A stretch of DNA of 64,000 nt from Polaribacter tangerinus (GCF_038024095.1 NZ_CP150668.1:1364001-1428000); one strand, 5' to 3'; shown: positions 8,624-20,297, counted from the stretch's first letter. Numbers and translations are program-made. Notes: generated by a model from the sequence alone, not told the origin.

Positions 8624-8631
8624 CAAATTTA
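8624..8631 (-). promoter_or_regulatory. -7 box for rbfA (near-leaderless)
   Basis: TAAATTTG on the minus strand, with its final G at 8624 and the ATG at 8619. No -33 TTG was found 19-21 nt upstream. Confidence 0.5.
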
Positions 8632-8639
8632 CACATTTT

Positions 8640-9284
8640 TTATGGAGTATAAATCTTATTTTTTATCGCATACATTACCATACCAACCCGGTTTTTTACA
8701 TTCAACTTTGTAAACAAAACATCTCGATATCCATCAATAGTTTTCGGACTTAAACACATTTTATCGGCAATTTCTTTGTAGGTTAATTCAGAACATGACA
8801 AACGCATAAATTTTATTTCTCTGTCTTTAAAAACAATTTCATTATTGTTTTCTCCTGAAACAGATTTCATAAGTAAGTTTGTTACATTTTTAGTATGATA
8901 AAAACCATTTTCTACAATTTCTGTTAATGCTTTTTCTAATACATGCTTTTCTGTATCTTTTAAAAGGTATCCGATAGCACCCACTTTTAGCATTTTTAAA
9001 ATGGTAGTATCTTCATCTTCTACAGAAAGTGCCATTACATTTACAGTTTCATGGTTCTCGGTAATCCAACTAGTTGTTTCAATACCGTTCATTATAGGCA
9101 TATTGATATCCATCAGTACCAAATCTGGAACATTTTTAGGAGATGCCGAAAACTTATCTATCACTTCTTGACCGTTTTTACAAGTATATAAAACTTTAAA
9201 TTTCGGAAAAGTGTTTACCATACCTGCTATTGCTTGAGATAATAAGGTATGATCGTCTACAATTACTACAGAATATTTAATCAT
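8640..9284 (-). CDS. NarL/LuxR-type response regulator
   Basis: A 214-residue regulator. The receiver domain (about 1-125) has acidic DD at 10-11, phospho-acceptor Asp59 in DLVLMDINMP and Lys in YLLKDTEKH. A LuxR-type HTH lies at about 150-205 (SCSELTYKEIADKMCLSPKTIDGYRDVLFTKL, read in part). It overlaps the 3' end of the histidine kinase gene by 4 nt, so the pair is translationally coupled. Target genes are unknown. Confidence 0.93.
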   Translation of the reverse strand: MIKYSVVIVDDHTLLSQAIAGMVNTFPKFKVLYTCKNGQEVIDKFSASPKNVPDLVLMDINMPIMNGIETTSWITENHETVNVMALSVEDEDTTILKMLKVGAIGYLLKDTEKHVLEKALTEIVENGFYHTKNVTNLLMKSVSGENNNEIVFKDREIKFMRLSCSELTYKEIADKMCLSPKTIDGYRDVLFTKLNVKNRVGMVMYAIKNKIYTP

Positions 9285-10033
9285 AATTTGTATGTTATAT
9301 TTAGCGAGGTTCCTTGGTTTAATTCCGACTTAAAAATAGCCTTTGCACCAATTAACTTTGCTCTCGTTTTAATGTTTTCTATTCCAATACCAGAATTCTT
9401 ATTATTTACAGGGATAAAGCCGATACCATCATCTGAAACAGTTATGTCTAATACATTTTTATCAAATAATACTTTTATATCGAGCTTTTTAGCTTTGGAA
9501 TGTTTTATTGTATTCGAAAAAAATTCTTGCAAAATTCTAAAAATAATAATGCTAGATTTTTTATTAATCTTTTGTTTTTCACCAGAAACTTGCAATGAAG
9601 CTTTTAAAAAATTCATTCTATTAAAGCGGTCAATTTCTAACTCAATGGCTTCCATTAAATCGATGTTTTTTATTGCCTCTGGGTTTATTAATTTAGATAA
9701 AGAACGAACTTCTGTAAGACCTTTTGTAATAGTTTCTGATACTTCATGTAGGTTGTTTGGCGTAGCATTTTGTAACTGAATTTTTGCCAATGTTAAAAGC
9801 TGCCCAATATTATCGTGTAATTCCCAACTAATGTTTCTTAATGTTTCTTCTCTAATTTCTATTTGAGTTTCTGCAATTTCTTTTTCAAATTTTTTCTTAT
9901 CCTCTTTTTTTTGTTGAAGTAAGAGGTTTTTTCTTTTTTGAAAAACACTAAATAAAATGATTAGAGCTATAGTAATAAAAATTATGATTAATGTTGCTGA
10001 TAAAGCAACTAATGCCTCTGTTTTGTACTCCAT
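9281..10033 (-). CDS. HisKA_3-type sensor histidine kinase
   Basis: A 250-residue kinase: one membrane helix at about 7-31, a charged coiled coil (residues 32-60), a dimerisation/phosphoacceptor motif WELHDNIGQLL with His73, and a C-terminal HATPase_c domain with the N-box EFFSNTIKHSKA and the G-boxes VSDDGIGF and NSGIGIENIKTRAKLIGA. It has no extracytoplasmic sensor domain, so sensing may rely on the membrane protein encoded just upstream, whose gene overlaps this one by 25 nt. Partner of the NarL-type regulator at 8640-9284. Confidence 0.93.
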   Translation of the reverse strand: MEYKTEALVALSATLIIIFITIALIILFSVFQKRKNLLLQQKKEDKKKFEKEIAETQIEIREETLRNISWELHDNIGQLLTLAKIQLQNATPNNLHEVSETITKGLTEVRSLSKLINPEAIKNIDLMEAIELEIDRFNRMNFLKASLQVSGEKQKINKKSSIIIFRILQEFFSNTIKHSKAKKLDIKVLFDKNVLDITVSDDGIGFIPVNNKNSGIGIENIKTRAKLIGAKAIFKSELNQGTSLNITYKL

Positions 10034-10638
10034 AATAAACCGCTAATAAAACAAATTTGAACTAAAATTAAAATTACATCGTGTAAGATTATCAAAGATT
10101 CACTCTCTGACCGTGAGGCAATTGTAATAATAAAAAACACCGTGTAGTAAGGTATTGTGGTTAAATAATACATTAAAAAACTGACGGTAATCCAGAATGG
10201 TAACTCTTTGTTAAAACGAATTATTTTTTCTGATTTTAAAAGTTCTGTCAAAAATAAAATCATAAATGAACTTACTACCACTGCACCAATTAACACCGTA
10301 TAATTTTGAAGCTCTGTATAAAAAAAACTAGTAATATAGATACTGTTAAAAACTACTAATAGTGTTTTAATCCAAGAATGAGAAAAAGACTCTCTAGTTA
10401 ATTTATAATAAATAAGCCCTACAATATTGTACTCAAAAAATGTATAAATATTGTAAGCTTCGGTAGAAGAAAATCTATAAATTTTTGCAATCTCACCGAA
10501 GCTTTCAATTATGAGCGCTACAAAAAGATAGGCTATAAAATAACGATAATATGATGCTTTAAACTTCTTATAATATATAATTGCTACTACAAAAGCTATA
10601 AATTCTAAAACATAACTAAGGTTATTTAAATGCACCAT
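10009..10638 (-). CDS. Polytopic membrane protein, possible sensor partner of the kinase
   Basis: A 209-residue protein with about seven hydrophobic helices (for example LEFIAFVVAIIYY, YFIAYLFVALIIESF, VLIGAVVVSSFMILFLTEL and DVILILVQICFISGLLW). I do not recognise a named family. It overlaps the kinase start by 25 nt and precedes kinase and regulator in one operon, so a role in signal input is a reasonable guess. Conserved charged residues inside membrane segments (FGEIAKIYRF) would be candidates to test. Confidence 0.7.
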   Translation of the reverse strand: MVHLNNLSYVLEFIAFVVAIIYYKKFKASYYRYFIAYLFVALIIESFGEIAKIYRFSSTEAYNIYTFFEYNIVGLIYYKLTRESFSHSWIKTLLVVFNSIYITSFFYTELQNYTVLIGAVVVSSFMILFLTELLKSEKIIRFNKELPFWITVSFLMYYLTTIPYYTVFFIITIASRSESESLIILHDVILILVQICFISGLLWSTKQRH

Positions 10639-10649
10639 AATTATTCGTA

Positions 10650-11276
10650 TTAAAACGGAGGTCTCATTTGTGCTCTATTAGCACCTGAACTTTCTAAGTC
10701 GTCTTGCATATTAAAAAGAGGTAAAAAAGAAGCTCTATTTACCATTTTAGAGTTTTTACTACTAAATTTGTCTAAAAATTTAGTAAATGGTATGGGCTGT
10801 TTTACACCAGAATATAACGGTTCATAAGCAACATTTAAAGAGTCTCCAATATTTGTTGTAGGCATTAAAATTAATGTTTGTCTTCCATTGGTTTCTTTAT
10901 CTGAATAGTCTTTCGGGTAAGCAGCAGAAAAAATACGTATTCCTGTAAGTGGAATTTGCTTATCTTCAGATAATTTCTCTAGGTATGCAATGTATTGCTT
11001 TAACTGTGCTAAATCGAAAAAATTAGAAACTGTTTCGATGTCGTCTTCAATACCACTAAAATTTTTACGGTAAGCGTCTAAAACAGGCTTTTGACCAACA
11101 TCATATTGATGAAACATAGCTGCCATCTCTTTGTATGTTATGGCAATTGCTGGTCTTGTATTGTTTTCTTTTAATACAACAGAGGTTGATTTTTCTTGAG
11201 TAGTTTCAGTTTTACAACTAAAACATAAAATAAGAGATACTATACATAAAATTATGTAATTGCTTGTTACTTTCAT
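10650..11276 (-). CDS. Conserved lipoprotein of unknown function
   Basis: The ATG at 11276 is chosen because it gives a compact lipoprotein signal (MKVTSNYIILCIVSLILCFSC); an upstream in-frame start at 11306 would add ten residues in front of it. The mature 185 or so residues contain YKEMAAMFHQYDVGQKP and LTGIRIFSAAYPKDY, with no known catalytic motif. It lies 11 bp upstream of the membrane-protein/kinase/regulator genes and may be co-transcribed with them, suggesting an envelope accessory to that signalling system. Confidence 0.7.
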   Translation of the reverse strand: MKVTSNYIILCIVSLILCFSCKTETTQEKSTSVVLKENNTRPAIAITYKEMAAMFHQYDVGQKPVLDAYRKNFSGIEDDIETVSNFFDLAQLKQYIAYLEKLSEDKQIPLTGIRIFSAAYPKDYSDKETNGRQTLILMPTTNIGDSLNVAYEPLYSGVKQPIPFTKFLDKFSSKNSKMVNRASFLPLFNMQDDLESSGANRAQMRPPF

Positions 11277-11507
11277 AAAAAACATATTAGGGTTAATAAA
11301 CAACAAATTACAATTTTTTACAATATAGTTGTATAATAAGCAAAAAATATTTAAAATATATTGATTATCAGAAAGTTACTATAAATCAATTTATTAAAAT
11401 ACAGGATTTTTCCTGAATTAAAGAGAGTAAAACACTTGCAAATTATTGTACATAAATTTACAATTTTGTACAAAGAAAAAGTTACTGGGAAAATTGTTTT
11501 AAGAAAT

Positions 11508-11543
11508 AAAAAAAACCTCAAAACTTGATTGTTTTGAGGTTTT
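11508..11543 (-). terminator. Terminator of the atpDC operon
   Basis: An 11- to 13-bp perfect stem (AACCTCAAAAC with GTTTTGAGGTT) and a 6-nt loop, followed on the minus strand by a run of eight T. It begins 22 bp after the atpC stop. Confidence 0.88.
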
Positions 11544-11565
11544 AAAATTTATTTTACATACTAGA

Positions 11566-11859
11566 TTAATCTGCTAAAATAATGGCTTTATTATCATTCA
11601 ACTCTAAAGTTCCGGAATTAATGGCCAATGTTAACACTTTGTCATCATCTGCATGTGCAGTCAGTTTTCCGTGCAAATCATCTAAAACTAAATGATCTTG
11701 GGTGTGAATATGTATTTTTATTTCACCTTCTTTAAGAATAGAAACTATAGGAGCGTGATTGTTTAATATTTGAAACTCTCCGTCTGTTCCAGGTGCCGAA
11801 AATAAATCAACTTCCGAGGAAAATAAAATAGCTTCTGGTGTTACAATTTCTAAATACAT
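11566..11859 (-). CDS. atpC: ATP synthase F1 epsilon subunit
   Basis: A 97-residue epsilon subunit with the N-terminal beta-sandwich only (MYLEIVTPEAILFSSEV, APGTDGEFQILNNHAPIVSILKEGEI). The C-terminal helical hairpin found in many epsilon subunits is missing, as is usual for the short Bacteroidetes form. It follows atpD by 69 bp and is closed by the terminator at 11508-11543. It links the F1 rotor to the c-ring; the loss of the inhibitory helices implies no epsilon-type auto-inhibition. Confidence 0.95.
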   Translation of the reverse strand: MYLEIVTPEAILFSSEVDLFSAPGTDGEFQILNNHAPIVSILKEGEIKIHIHTQDHLVLDDLHGKLTAHADDDKVLTLAINSGTLELNDNKAIILAD

Positions 11860-11928
11860 CTATAATTATTTTTGTAGCTTTTACACTTAATTAGTTTTGC
11901 TGTATTTGTTAAACAACAAATAAGCGGT

Positions 11929-13446
<1,518 letters not shown>

Positions 13447-13500
13447 CTAATTATAATTTAAATTTATATGTAAGAGACGTTACATCTCATTTTCAGGGTG

Positions 13501-13508
13501 CAAAGATA
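13501..13508 (-). promoter_or_regulatory. -7 box for atpDC
   Basis: TATCTTTG on the minus strand, 60 nt upstream of the atpD ATG. A -33 TTG at the usual spacing was not found. Confidence 0.6.
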
Positions 13509-13567
13509 ATTCTTTTGATTGAAAATAAAAAAGTTTTTTAAACTAAAACGAAACTGTTTAAAATAGA

Positions 13568-13595
13568 GAAGCCTCACCAAAAATGGTGAGGCTTC
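13568..13595 (-). terminator. Terminator of the OmpA-family gene
   Basis: A perfect 12-bp stem (GAAGCCTCACCA with TGGTGAGGCTTC) and AAAA loop lies 23 bp after the porin stop. On the minus strand it is followed by TCTCTATTTT, a weak T-tract. Confidence 0.75.
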
Positions 13596-13617
13596 AAAAG
13601 TTATAGTTTAAAAGTTA

Positions 13618-14970
13618 TTAGTTTGTAACTTTAACTTCTACTCTTCTGTTTTGTGCTCTTCCTGCTCTAGTTTTGTTAGAAGCAACTGGGCTTTCTATTC
13701 CATAACCCTTTGCAGTTAATCTAGAAGCATCGATTCCGTTTTTAATTAAGTAATCTCTAACAGCATTTGCTCTCTTGTCAGATAATCTTAAGTTTAACGC
13801 CTTGCTACCAGTGTTATCAGTGTAACCTCTAATTGCAAACTCAGCTCTTGGATATTCTTTCATTAAAGAAATCATTCCATCTAATTGCTTAGTAATTCCT
13901 GCTTTGAAAGAAGCTCTACCAGTGTTAAATAAGATTGCTTTTGCAAAAGTATCTATACCTATTTTAGCTTTCATAGAAATTACTTCTGGACAACCATTTT
14001 CAGATGCAACACCAGCTACATTAACACACTTGTCATCTTTGTCTAAGATTCCATCTCCATCGGTATCTGGCCAAGGACATCCTCCGTTAGCAACAGCACC
14101 TGCTTCAGTAGGACACTTGTCGTTTTTGTTTACAACTCCATCTCCGTCTGTATCAGGACATCCTTTATTTGCTTTAGTTCCTTTTTCAGAAGGACACATA
14201 TCATCTTTGTCAGCTACACCATCTCCGTCAGAATCAGGACAACCGTTCATTGCTGCTAAACCTGGAGTGTTTACACATGCATCGTCAGAATCTTTTACAC
14301 CATCTCCGTCTGCATCAGGACAACCGTTAAAGTCTTTTAAACCTGCAACTTCTGGACAAGCATCATCTTTGTCATACACACCGTCTCCGTCTGTGTCTTT
14401 TCCTCCAAATCTAATTACTAAACCTAAGGTAGTTTGGTAGTGAGATCTTACCTCATCAGCAAAACCTTTTTTTGTTCCTGTTTGAAAGTTTAAACCTAGG
14501 TTTTCGTTAAACCAAGTGTTGAAACCAACACCACCATTTAACATTCCTTCTCCTTGAGAATCAATAGAAGTGTAACCACCTCCTAAATATACATAAGGAT
14601 CAAACCAACCAGTCTCACCTATTAAAGTATTTAAGTCATACTTTACAATAGCGTCTACAGACCAGTATAGCAAATCTGAATCGTCTTCTGTTACTAAAGT
14701 TTGGATCTTATTTAAAGCTCCAGCTACTTGTAAAGAAAAACCTTTGTTTAAGTATTTTTCTCCTGTAATTCTAGAAATAGAAGGTAAAGCGTTCCAATCA
14801 GAATTACCTAACAAGTCTTTCACTTGCGTTCCAAAATCATTACTGCCGTAGATATCTACAACATTTGCCCCAAAACCGATAGCCCAAGGGTTGTTTTCAT
14901 CTTGTGCATTTACGGTACCAATTGTTGCCAACGTAAACAAAGCTATCACAGCTAATTTTAAATGTTTCAT
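13618..14970 (-). CDS. OmpA-family outer-membrane protein with five TSP3 calcium-binding repeats
   Basis: A 450-residue protein starting at the ATG 14970, with signal peptide ending TVNAQ. An N-terminal eight-stranded barrel spans about 25-185. Five thrombospondin type-3 repeats follow, each with DxDGDGVxDxDDxC and NGCP elements, at about 190-330. A C-terminal OmpA peptidoglycan-binding domain ends it ([35 protein letters not shown]). It anchors the outer membrane to the cell wall. A strong promoter (15010-15039) suggests high expression, as usual for major OmpA proteins. Confidence 0.95.
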   Translation of the reverse strand: MKHLKLAVIALFTLATIGTVNAQDENNPWAIGFGANVVDIYGSNDFGTQVKDLLGNSDWNALPSISRITGEKYLNKGFSLQVAGALNKIQTLVTEDDSDLLYWSVDAIVKYDLNTLIGETGWFDPYVYLGGGYTSIDSQGEGMLNGGVGFNTWFNENLGLNFQTGTKKGFADEVRSHYQTTLGLVIRFGGKDTDGDGVYDKDDACPEVAGLKDFNGCPDADGDGVKDSDDACVNTPGLAAMNGCPDSDGDGVADKDDMCPSEKGTKANKGCPDTDGDGVVNKNDKCPTEAGAVANGGCPWPDTDGDGILDKDDKCVNVAGVASENGCPEVISMKAKIGIDTFAKAILFNTGRASFKAGITKQLDGMISLMKEYPRAEFAIRGYTDNTGSKALNLRLSDKRANAVRDYLIKNGIDASRLTAKGYGIESPVASNKTRAGRAQNRRVEVKVTN

Positions 14971-15009
14971 TATCAAATTTTTAAATTAAAAGTTCGTTAT
15001 TATAATACG

Positions 15010-15039
15010 CAAAAGTAAGTTCTTAAAACGTATCTACAA
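15010..15039 (-). promoter_or_regulatory. Promoter of the OmpA-family gene
   Basis: The -7 box TACTTTTG (minus strand, 15010-15017) and a -33 TTG at 15037-15039 are separated by exactly 19 nt. The leader to the ATG at 14970 is about 33 nt. Confidence 0.72.
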
Positions 15040-15085
15040 AGACAAATCTACAAAATATTAACAAATTTACAAGTTTTTATCAATT

Positions 15086-16279
15086 CTAAATTACATTTAA
15101 TGCCTTTCCTACCTTTATAAATGCGGCAACAGCCTTGTCTATATGCTCTTTTGTATGGGCTGCAGACAACTGTACTCTTATTCTGGCTTTTTCTTTAGGA
15201 ACCACAGGGAAAAAGAACCCTATTACATAAATTCCTTCTATTAAAAGCATTTCTGCCATTGTTTGCGATAGCTTTGCATCGTATAACATAACGGGAACTA
15301 TAGCTGCATCTGCACCAACCAAATCAAAACCTGCTTTTTCCATTTCTGTTCTAAAATAATTGGTATTCCACTCTAATTGATCTCTTAGCGAAGTATCTGA
15401 AGAAATAATATCAAAAACTTTTAATGCTCCTCCCACTAAGGATGGTGCCAAAGAATTCGAAAATAAATAAGGACGTGAACGTTGACGTAAAATTTCAATA
15501 ATTTCTTTCTTACCAGTAGTATAACCTCCCATAGCGCCTCCTAGAGCTTTCCCTAAAGTTCCGGTAACAATATCTACTCTATTCATTACATTTTTTAGCT
15601 CTACAGTTCCTCTTCCTGTCTTACCAATAAAACCCGTTGCATGACACTCATCTACCATTACTAGCGCATCATATTTATCTGCTAAATCGCAGATTTCATC
15701 TAGTTTGGCTACAATACCATCCATAGAAAAAACACCATCTGTTACAATAATTTTAAATCGGTGGTTGTGTTTGTTTGCCTCTATTAATTGTTCTTCTAAA
15801 GAACTCATATCGTTGTTGTTATAACGATAGCGTGCCGACTTACATAAGCGAACTCCGTCTATAATCGAAGCATGGTTTAAACTATCTGAAATTATAGCAT
15901 CTTCTTTTGTTAGTAGTGGTTCAAAAACACCACCATTGGCATCGAAACAAGCGGCATACAATATAGTATCGTCAGTAGTATAAAATGAAGCAATTTTTTG
16001 TTCTAATTGTTTGTGAATGTCTTGGGTTCCGCAAATAAAACGAACCGAAGACATGCCAAATCCATGAGAGTCTAAAGCCTCTTTTGCAGCCTTAATAACC
16101 TCGGAGTTATTGGAAAGACCTAAGTAGTTATTTGAACAAAAATTAATTACTTCCTGACCACTCGCTATTTTAATAACAGCATCTTGTGAAGAAGTAATAA
16201 TACGTTCCGTTTTATACAAACCTGCTTCTTTAATTTCTTCTATTTCTTTTTTTAAAGTATCTTTAATTTTTCCGTACAT
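15086..16279 (-). CDS. kbl: Glycine C-acetyltransferase (2-amino-3-ketobutyrate CoA ligase)
   Basis: A 397-residue PLP enzyme of the alpha-oxoamine synthase family. It carries [45 protein letters not shown] and the PLP lysine in [14 protein letters not shown]. The sequence matches Kbl (threonine breakdown: 2-amino-3-ketobutyrate plus CoA to glycine and acetyl-CoA) better than BioF or Spt. It stands alone between ompA and the helicase gene; a tdh partner is not in view. Confidence 0.93.
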   Translation of the reverse strand: MYGKIKDTLKKEIEEIKEAGLYKTERIITSSQDAVIKIASGQEVINFCSNNYLGLSNNSEVIKAAKEALDSHGFGMSSVRFICGTQDIHKQLEQKIASFYTTDDTILYAACFDANGGVFEPLLTKEDAIISDSLNHASIIDGVRLCKSARYRYNNNDMSSLEEQLIEANKHNHRFKIIVTDGVFSMDGIVAKLDEICDLADKYDALVMVDECHATGFIGKTGRGTVELKNVMNRVDIVTGTLGKALGGAMGGYTTGKKEIIEILRQRSRPYLFSNSLAPSLVGGALKVFDIISSDTSLRDQLEWNTNYFRTEMEKAGFDLVGADAAIVPVMLYDAKLSQTMAEMLLIEGIYVIGFFFPVVPKEKARIRVQLSAAHTKEHIDKAVAAFIKVGKALNVI

Positions 16280-16300
16280 ATTTTGTAAATATTATAAATA

Positions 16301-16308
16301 CAAAGTTA
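16301..16308 (-). promoter_or_regulatory. -7 box for kbl
   Basis: TAACTTTG on the minus strand, 21 nt before the kbl ATG, in the 48-bp gap after the helicase stop codon. Confidence 0.5.
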
Positions 16309-16327
16309 CAAAGTTTATTCTTTTTAT

Positions 16328-19300
16328 TTATACCTCAACTACGTCTATTTTATGGTTACAATAAACGAGTAGTTTCTTTTTTACAGTGAACTGCATCGAC
16401 TCTAAAACCGCCGAATAGTTGTGTAATTGTGAAACATGCAACTCAGAGGGGTTTCCTGTTTTGTAATCTATAATAACTACTTCGTTATGCTTATTAAAAA
16501 CGAGTCTGTCTGGAATAATTATTTGATGGTTTTCGGTAACTATTTCTCGTTCATTAAAAACTGTAACATCCTCAGAAAAATAGGGCTGTAACTTTGGGTG
16601 GGCAACAATTGCATTTACAATTGTAGTGATAGATTCCAATTGATTTTTATCCATAAAACCTTGTTCATAAAAATGTAAAAGCACAGAAGAAGCATCTTTA
16701 TAACTTACAATTTTTGAAAAAATTTGATGTATTAAATTACCGTAATTTATTGCATCACCTTGTGCGGTATCCCAAAGTTTAGAAGAGTTTGCTAAAAGCA
16801 CAATATTATGGTCTTGCCATGGGTTTCCAATAAATTTCTGATGGTGTTCGGTTGCTGATTTTACCTTTACAAATTCGCTTACTCTTTTCTTGTCTCCAAA
16901 ACTATACTGAAATGTGTCTTTTTTCCAAATTTCTTTATTTTTGAGATAATTGATAAATACGCCCGAAAACATATTTTTATTTTCGCTACCGGCTTTATTT
17001 ACAGAATTCTCTGTAATAATATACAAACGCTCAACGGCTCTTGTTAACGCCACGTACAATAGGTTAAAGTTATCTAACTCTAAGGCTTCTCTTCTAAAAT
17101 CATACAAGGCTTTACCTCGTTTACTTATAAAACCAACATCTTTGCTATAATCTACTAACAGTTCTTTAAAATTTAAATCTTTTGGCAAATCATCTAACCA
17201 AACTTTTGGTTTAATTTGCTGATAAATATCTACATCGCAAGGAAAAATAACCACAGGAAACTCTAAACCTTTAGATTTGTGAATGGTCATTATTTGAACA
17301 GCATCTGAACTTTCTGGTGCAACAATACTTAATGATTCTTTTTTAAGATCCCAGAAATGTAGGAAGTCTTGAATATCTGTTCCTTTTCTTTGCTGCTCTA
17401 AAACAATATCTAAAAAAAACTGAATATAGGCATCTGAAGAATCAATCAATTGAAAACCTCTAATTATTTCTTCTATTTTTTCATAAAATGGTTTTTGATG
17501 AAATATGGAAGTCTGAAATTCAATTCCGTATTGTTTTAAATCTTGAAAAAGCAACTCATTATTCTTTGCCAAATATTCTTCTAAAAATTGATTTTTTTCT
17601 AATGAAATATGCAAATGTTCATGTAAAAAATATAAGAACTCAAACCTTGATTCTTGATTATTAGGATGTTGAATAATTTCTAAAACAGTAATTATAAACT
17701 TAATTTTAGCATTATTGTTTAATAGTAACGTTTCATTTGAAACTATATCTATGTTGTTTTCCGAAAGATAATCTGCAACTGCTATTCCGTCTTTTTTAGA
17801 CCTTGTTAAAACACAAATTTCACTCAAAGAAAAAGATTCTTTCAGTTCTATAATTTTTTCTAATACTTTTTTAGGATACCTCAGCTTATTTTCTTCTTTA
17901 TCCTCTTCCTTCAACAAAAAATCTAAAGAAACATAACCTCCTTTTTTGGCATTTTCGAGCTGCTTGTTTCCTTCTATAAAAATGTTTTTGTAAGCTTCAT
18001 TTTTAAAAAAATTTGCTACATGTTGAAAAAACTGATTGTTAAAATTAATAATTTCAGAATAGCTCCTATAATTTGTATCTAACTCTTGTATTTTTTTAGA
18101 AACTTGAAAAGGATTTTGCCCACCTTCTCCATCAATTCCTAAAGAAATAAATTGTTCTGCTTTACCTCCTCGCCATCTATAAATAGCTTGTTTACCATCT
18201 CCAACCAACAACAAATTACTACTTTCTTGAGCGAGTGCATTGTCTATTAAAGGAATTAAATTTTCCCACTGAAGTAGTGAGGTATCTTGCATTTCATCTA
18301 TAAAAAAATGAGAAAATCGATGTCCTATTCTTTCATATATAAAGGGTGCTGGTTGATCTTTTATATTTTGGGCAATTAATTGATTAAATTCTGCTATTAA
18401 TCGAATATTATTGTCTTCTTTAATAGCTTCTAACGCTGCATTTATATTGTTTAAAACCGCTAGTTGTGTAATACTTTTTAATAGAACTCTGTTAAAAGCA
18501 TATTTACGAAAAGAAGTTTCAAAAAGTTTTTGTGAGGTATAAAAATAAGCATGCAGCTGAGTTGCTATACCATCAATAATATCTTTATTTGCTACAGGTA
18601 TACTTGCTGAATATAAGTTCTCTTTTGCGGCAATTTTTTTATATAAACGCCCTTCAAAATTAAAATCTTCACTTTTTAAAGCGGCAATATTTTTTATTTT
18701 TTTAAAGTGATTTGGGTAATCTTTATAGCTAAAGTCGGTTTCTGATAGTTCGTTATTACTAATAAAGTTTAGAACTGTAGTTGCCAATTCTTCAAAAACT
18801 TGTTCAATTTCTTTGTTTTCCTTTTGAAGTTTTTCTTTTAGAGAGGTGAAATCTTCAAATTTTTTGGTCGCTAACTTCTGAAAGTGCTTTTGGTCATCTT
18901 CATTAAGGAGTATTTTTGCAAATTCTGCTAGGTCTCTAGAGATATCCCAAGATTTATCGTCATCTGTTTTTTCTAGAGAATAATCAATTAATAATTTTGT
19001 AAGTTTAGCATCGACTCCAATATTTGAAATAATTACCTCTACTGCTTGATTTAATAATGAAACAGCATCCATTTCAACCTCAAAATTTTGAGAAAGCCCT
19101 AAATCATGGGCAAAACTTTTAATTATTTTATGAGTAAAACTATCAATAGTAGTAATATTAAAAGCTGCATAATTTTGTAAAATTGCCTCTAATATTTTTT
19201 TACTCCTTTCTTTAATTTTATCTTTTTCTACCTTAGTTTCATCAACAACTTTTAGAAACAAATCATTTTCTATGCCATTTGCAAATTCTTCTAAGTTTAC

Positions 19301-19480
19301 TAAAACTCGCTCTTTCATTTCTCCTGCGGCTTTGTTCGTAAAAGTAATTGCCAAAATTTTCTGAAACGTAAATATATCATCGGCGGTAAGAATTACTTTT
19401 AAATATTCTTTTACCAGTGTAAATGTTTTACCACTTCCGGCAGAGGCGTTATAAACTTGAAAAGTTGCAGATTTTTGCAC
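16328..19480 (-). CDS. UvrD/AddA-like helicase-nuclease
   Basis: A 1050-residue superfamily 1A helicase. The Walker A is NASAGSGKTFTLVKEYL near the N-terminus, with KILAITFTNKAAGEMKERV (motif Ia), SHFFIDEMQDTS (motif II), LLVGDGKQAIYRWRGG (motif III), TIHKSKGLEFPVVIFP (motif V) and NLLYVALTRAVERLYI (motif VI). The C-terminus has a PD-(D/E)XK-type nuclease motif (IIDYKTG). This is the Bacteroidetes counterpart of AddA/RecB for double-strand-break repair. The usual nuclease-helicase partner gene (AddB-like) is not adjacent here. Confidence 0.9.
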   Translation of the reverse strand: MQKSATFQVYNASAGSGKTFTLVKEYLKVILTADDIFTFQKILAITFTNKAAGEMKERVLVNLEEFANGIENDLFLKVVDETKVEKDKIKERSKKILEAILQNYAAFNITTIDSFTHKIIKSFAHDLGLSQNFEVEMDAVSLLNQAVEVIISNIGVDAKLTKLLIDYSLEKTDDDKSWDISRDLAEFAKILLNEDDQKHFQKLATKKFEDFTSLKEKLQKENKEIEQVFEELATTVLNFISNNELSETDFSYKDYPNHFKKIKNIAALKSEDFNFEGRLYKKIAAKENLYSASIPVANKDIIDGIATQLHAYFYTSQKLFETSFRKYAFNRVLLKSITQLAVLNNINAALEAIKEDNNIRLIAEFNQLIAQNIKDQPAPFIYERIGHRFSHFFIDEMQDTSLLQWENLIPLIDNALAQESSNLLLVGDGKQAIYRWRGGKAEQFISLGIDGEGGQNPFQVSKKIQELDTNYRSYSEIINFNNQFFQHVANFFKNEAYKNIFIEGNKQLENAKKGGYVSLDFLLKEEDKEENKLRYPKKVLEKIIELKESFSLSEICVLTRSKKDGIAVADYLSENNIDIVSNETLLLNNNAKIKFIITVLEIIQHPNNQESRFEFLYFLHEHLHISLEKNQFLEEYLAKNNELLFQDLKQYGIEFQTSIFHQKPFYEKIEEIIRGFQLIDSSDAYIQFFLDIVLEQQRKGTDIQDFLHFWDLKKESLSIVAPESSDAVQIMTIHKSKGLEFPVVIFPCDVDIYQQIKPKVWLDDLPKDLNFKELLVDYSKDVGFISKRGKALYDFRREALELDNFNLLYVALTRAVERLYIITENSVNKAGSENKNMFSGVFINYLKNKEIWKKDTFQYSFGDKKRVSEFVKVKSATEHHQKFIGNPWQDHNIVLLANSSKLWDTAQGDAINYGNLIHQIFSKIVSYKDASSVLLHFYEQGFMDKNQLESITTIVNAIVAHPKLQPYFSEDVTVFNEREIVTENHQIIIPDRLVFNKHNEVVIIDYKTGNPSELHVSQLHNYSAVLESMQFTVKKKLLVYCNHKIDVVEV

Positions 19481-19561
19481 GAGAATTTTTTTTAGAAACG
19501 AATTCTACGAATTTAAGAAAAAAGACCTCATTTACAGAAAAATCACTAAGAAAAAATAGCC

Positions 19562-19599
19562 AAAAAAAATGCTCAATTTCGAAATTTCAAAATTGAGCA
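19562..19599 (-). terminator. Terminator of the lipoprotein gene at 19623
   Basis: A 10-bp stem (TGCTCAATTT with AAATTGAGCA) with an AT-rich inner helix, followed on the minus strand by eight T residues. It begins 24 bp after the stop codon. Confidence 0.85.
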
Positions 19600-19622
19600 C
19601 TCTACCATTAAATAAGTTAAAA

Positions 19623-20297
19623 TTATGGAACTTTTGTTGCTATAAAAGTTTTTGGCGAACTCGTGTTCCAAGTAAAAGTTCCAGACATGGTATTGTTATT
19701 AGTTACAGTACCTGTAAAAACATAGCTAGTTGCTGTAGAGTTACCTGTTAAATTATAGGTAACTATATTTTCGTTTACAGACCAAAAGCCAACTGATGTA
19801 AACTGCCCAGGATATGCGGGCTCTTCCCAACGTGCAGTACCATCTGCATAAAAATCTACTTGACCAGGATAATTAGTGTTTGAGGGGTCATAGTTTAATG
19901 AGAAATCCCAAAGCGTATTATCTAAATTCCAAGTATCAAATGAAACCTCATTTCCGTAGGCTGTTCCCGAGCTATTGGTGGCAAAAGCTCTTACATAATA
20001 AGTTCCGCCGTGTTGCCCCAAACCGATAATGTCAGACACAAAAGTATCTGTAGTAGCAGCAACAACGTTATCGTTTATGGTAGGATTTGGTGAGGTACTC
20101 CAACAAATACCTTGTGCGGTAATTATATCTGCACCATCACTTAATACAATTCCGCCCGAAACTGCGGATGTAAAAGTAATATTAGAAATTGAATAGGTTC
20201 CTACTGTTGGAAGGCTTTGTACTGGATCTAATCCACCACAAGATGTTAAAACTGCAAATAAAAATGCAGCAACTAATTTTAAAGTTGTTCTTTTCAT
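19623..20297 (-). CDS. Fibronectin-III-like lipoprotein of unknown function
   Basis: A 224-residue predicted lipoprotein (signal ending VLTSC, Cys20). Residues about 35-120 resemble the fibronectin type III-like repeat common in Bacteroidetes surface proteins (AQGICWSTSPNPTINDN, TYYVRAFATNSSGTAYGNEV). The C-terminal half (WDFSLNYDPS, VDFYADGTARWEEP, GFWSVNENIVTYNLTG) is lipocalin-like. No catalytic motif is visible. It is monocistronic, with its own promoter and terminator. Confidence 0.75.
   Translation of the reverse strand: MKRTTLKLVAAFLFAVLTSCGGLDPVQSLPTVGTYSISNITFTSAVSGGIVLSDGADIITAQGICWSTSPNPTINDNVVAATTDTFVSDIIGLGQHGGTYYVRAFATNSSGTAYGNEVSFDTWNLDNTLWDFSLNYDPSNTNYPGQVDFYADGTARWEEPAYPGQFTSVGFWSVNENIVTYNLTGNSTATSYVFTGTVTNNNTMSGTFTWNTSSPKTFIATKVP

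Noticed and set aside
9249..9779. A 176-residue plus-strand ORF.
   Set aside because: Antisense to the histidine kinase, which has complete motifs; no supporting signals.
11277..11507. Short inverted repeats (for example CAGGA-TTTT-TCCTG near 11402 and repeated TTGTACA near 11446-11480) as regulatory sites.
   Set aside because: Stems are short, the region is AT-rich, and no matching copies or promoter box support a function.
13904..14440. A 178-residue plus-strand ORF rich in Ser/Pro.
   Set aside because: It is the antisense shadow of the TSP3 repeats in the OmpA-family gene; its repeats mirror the DxDGDG codons.
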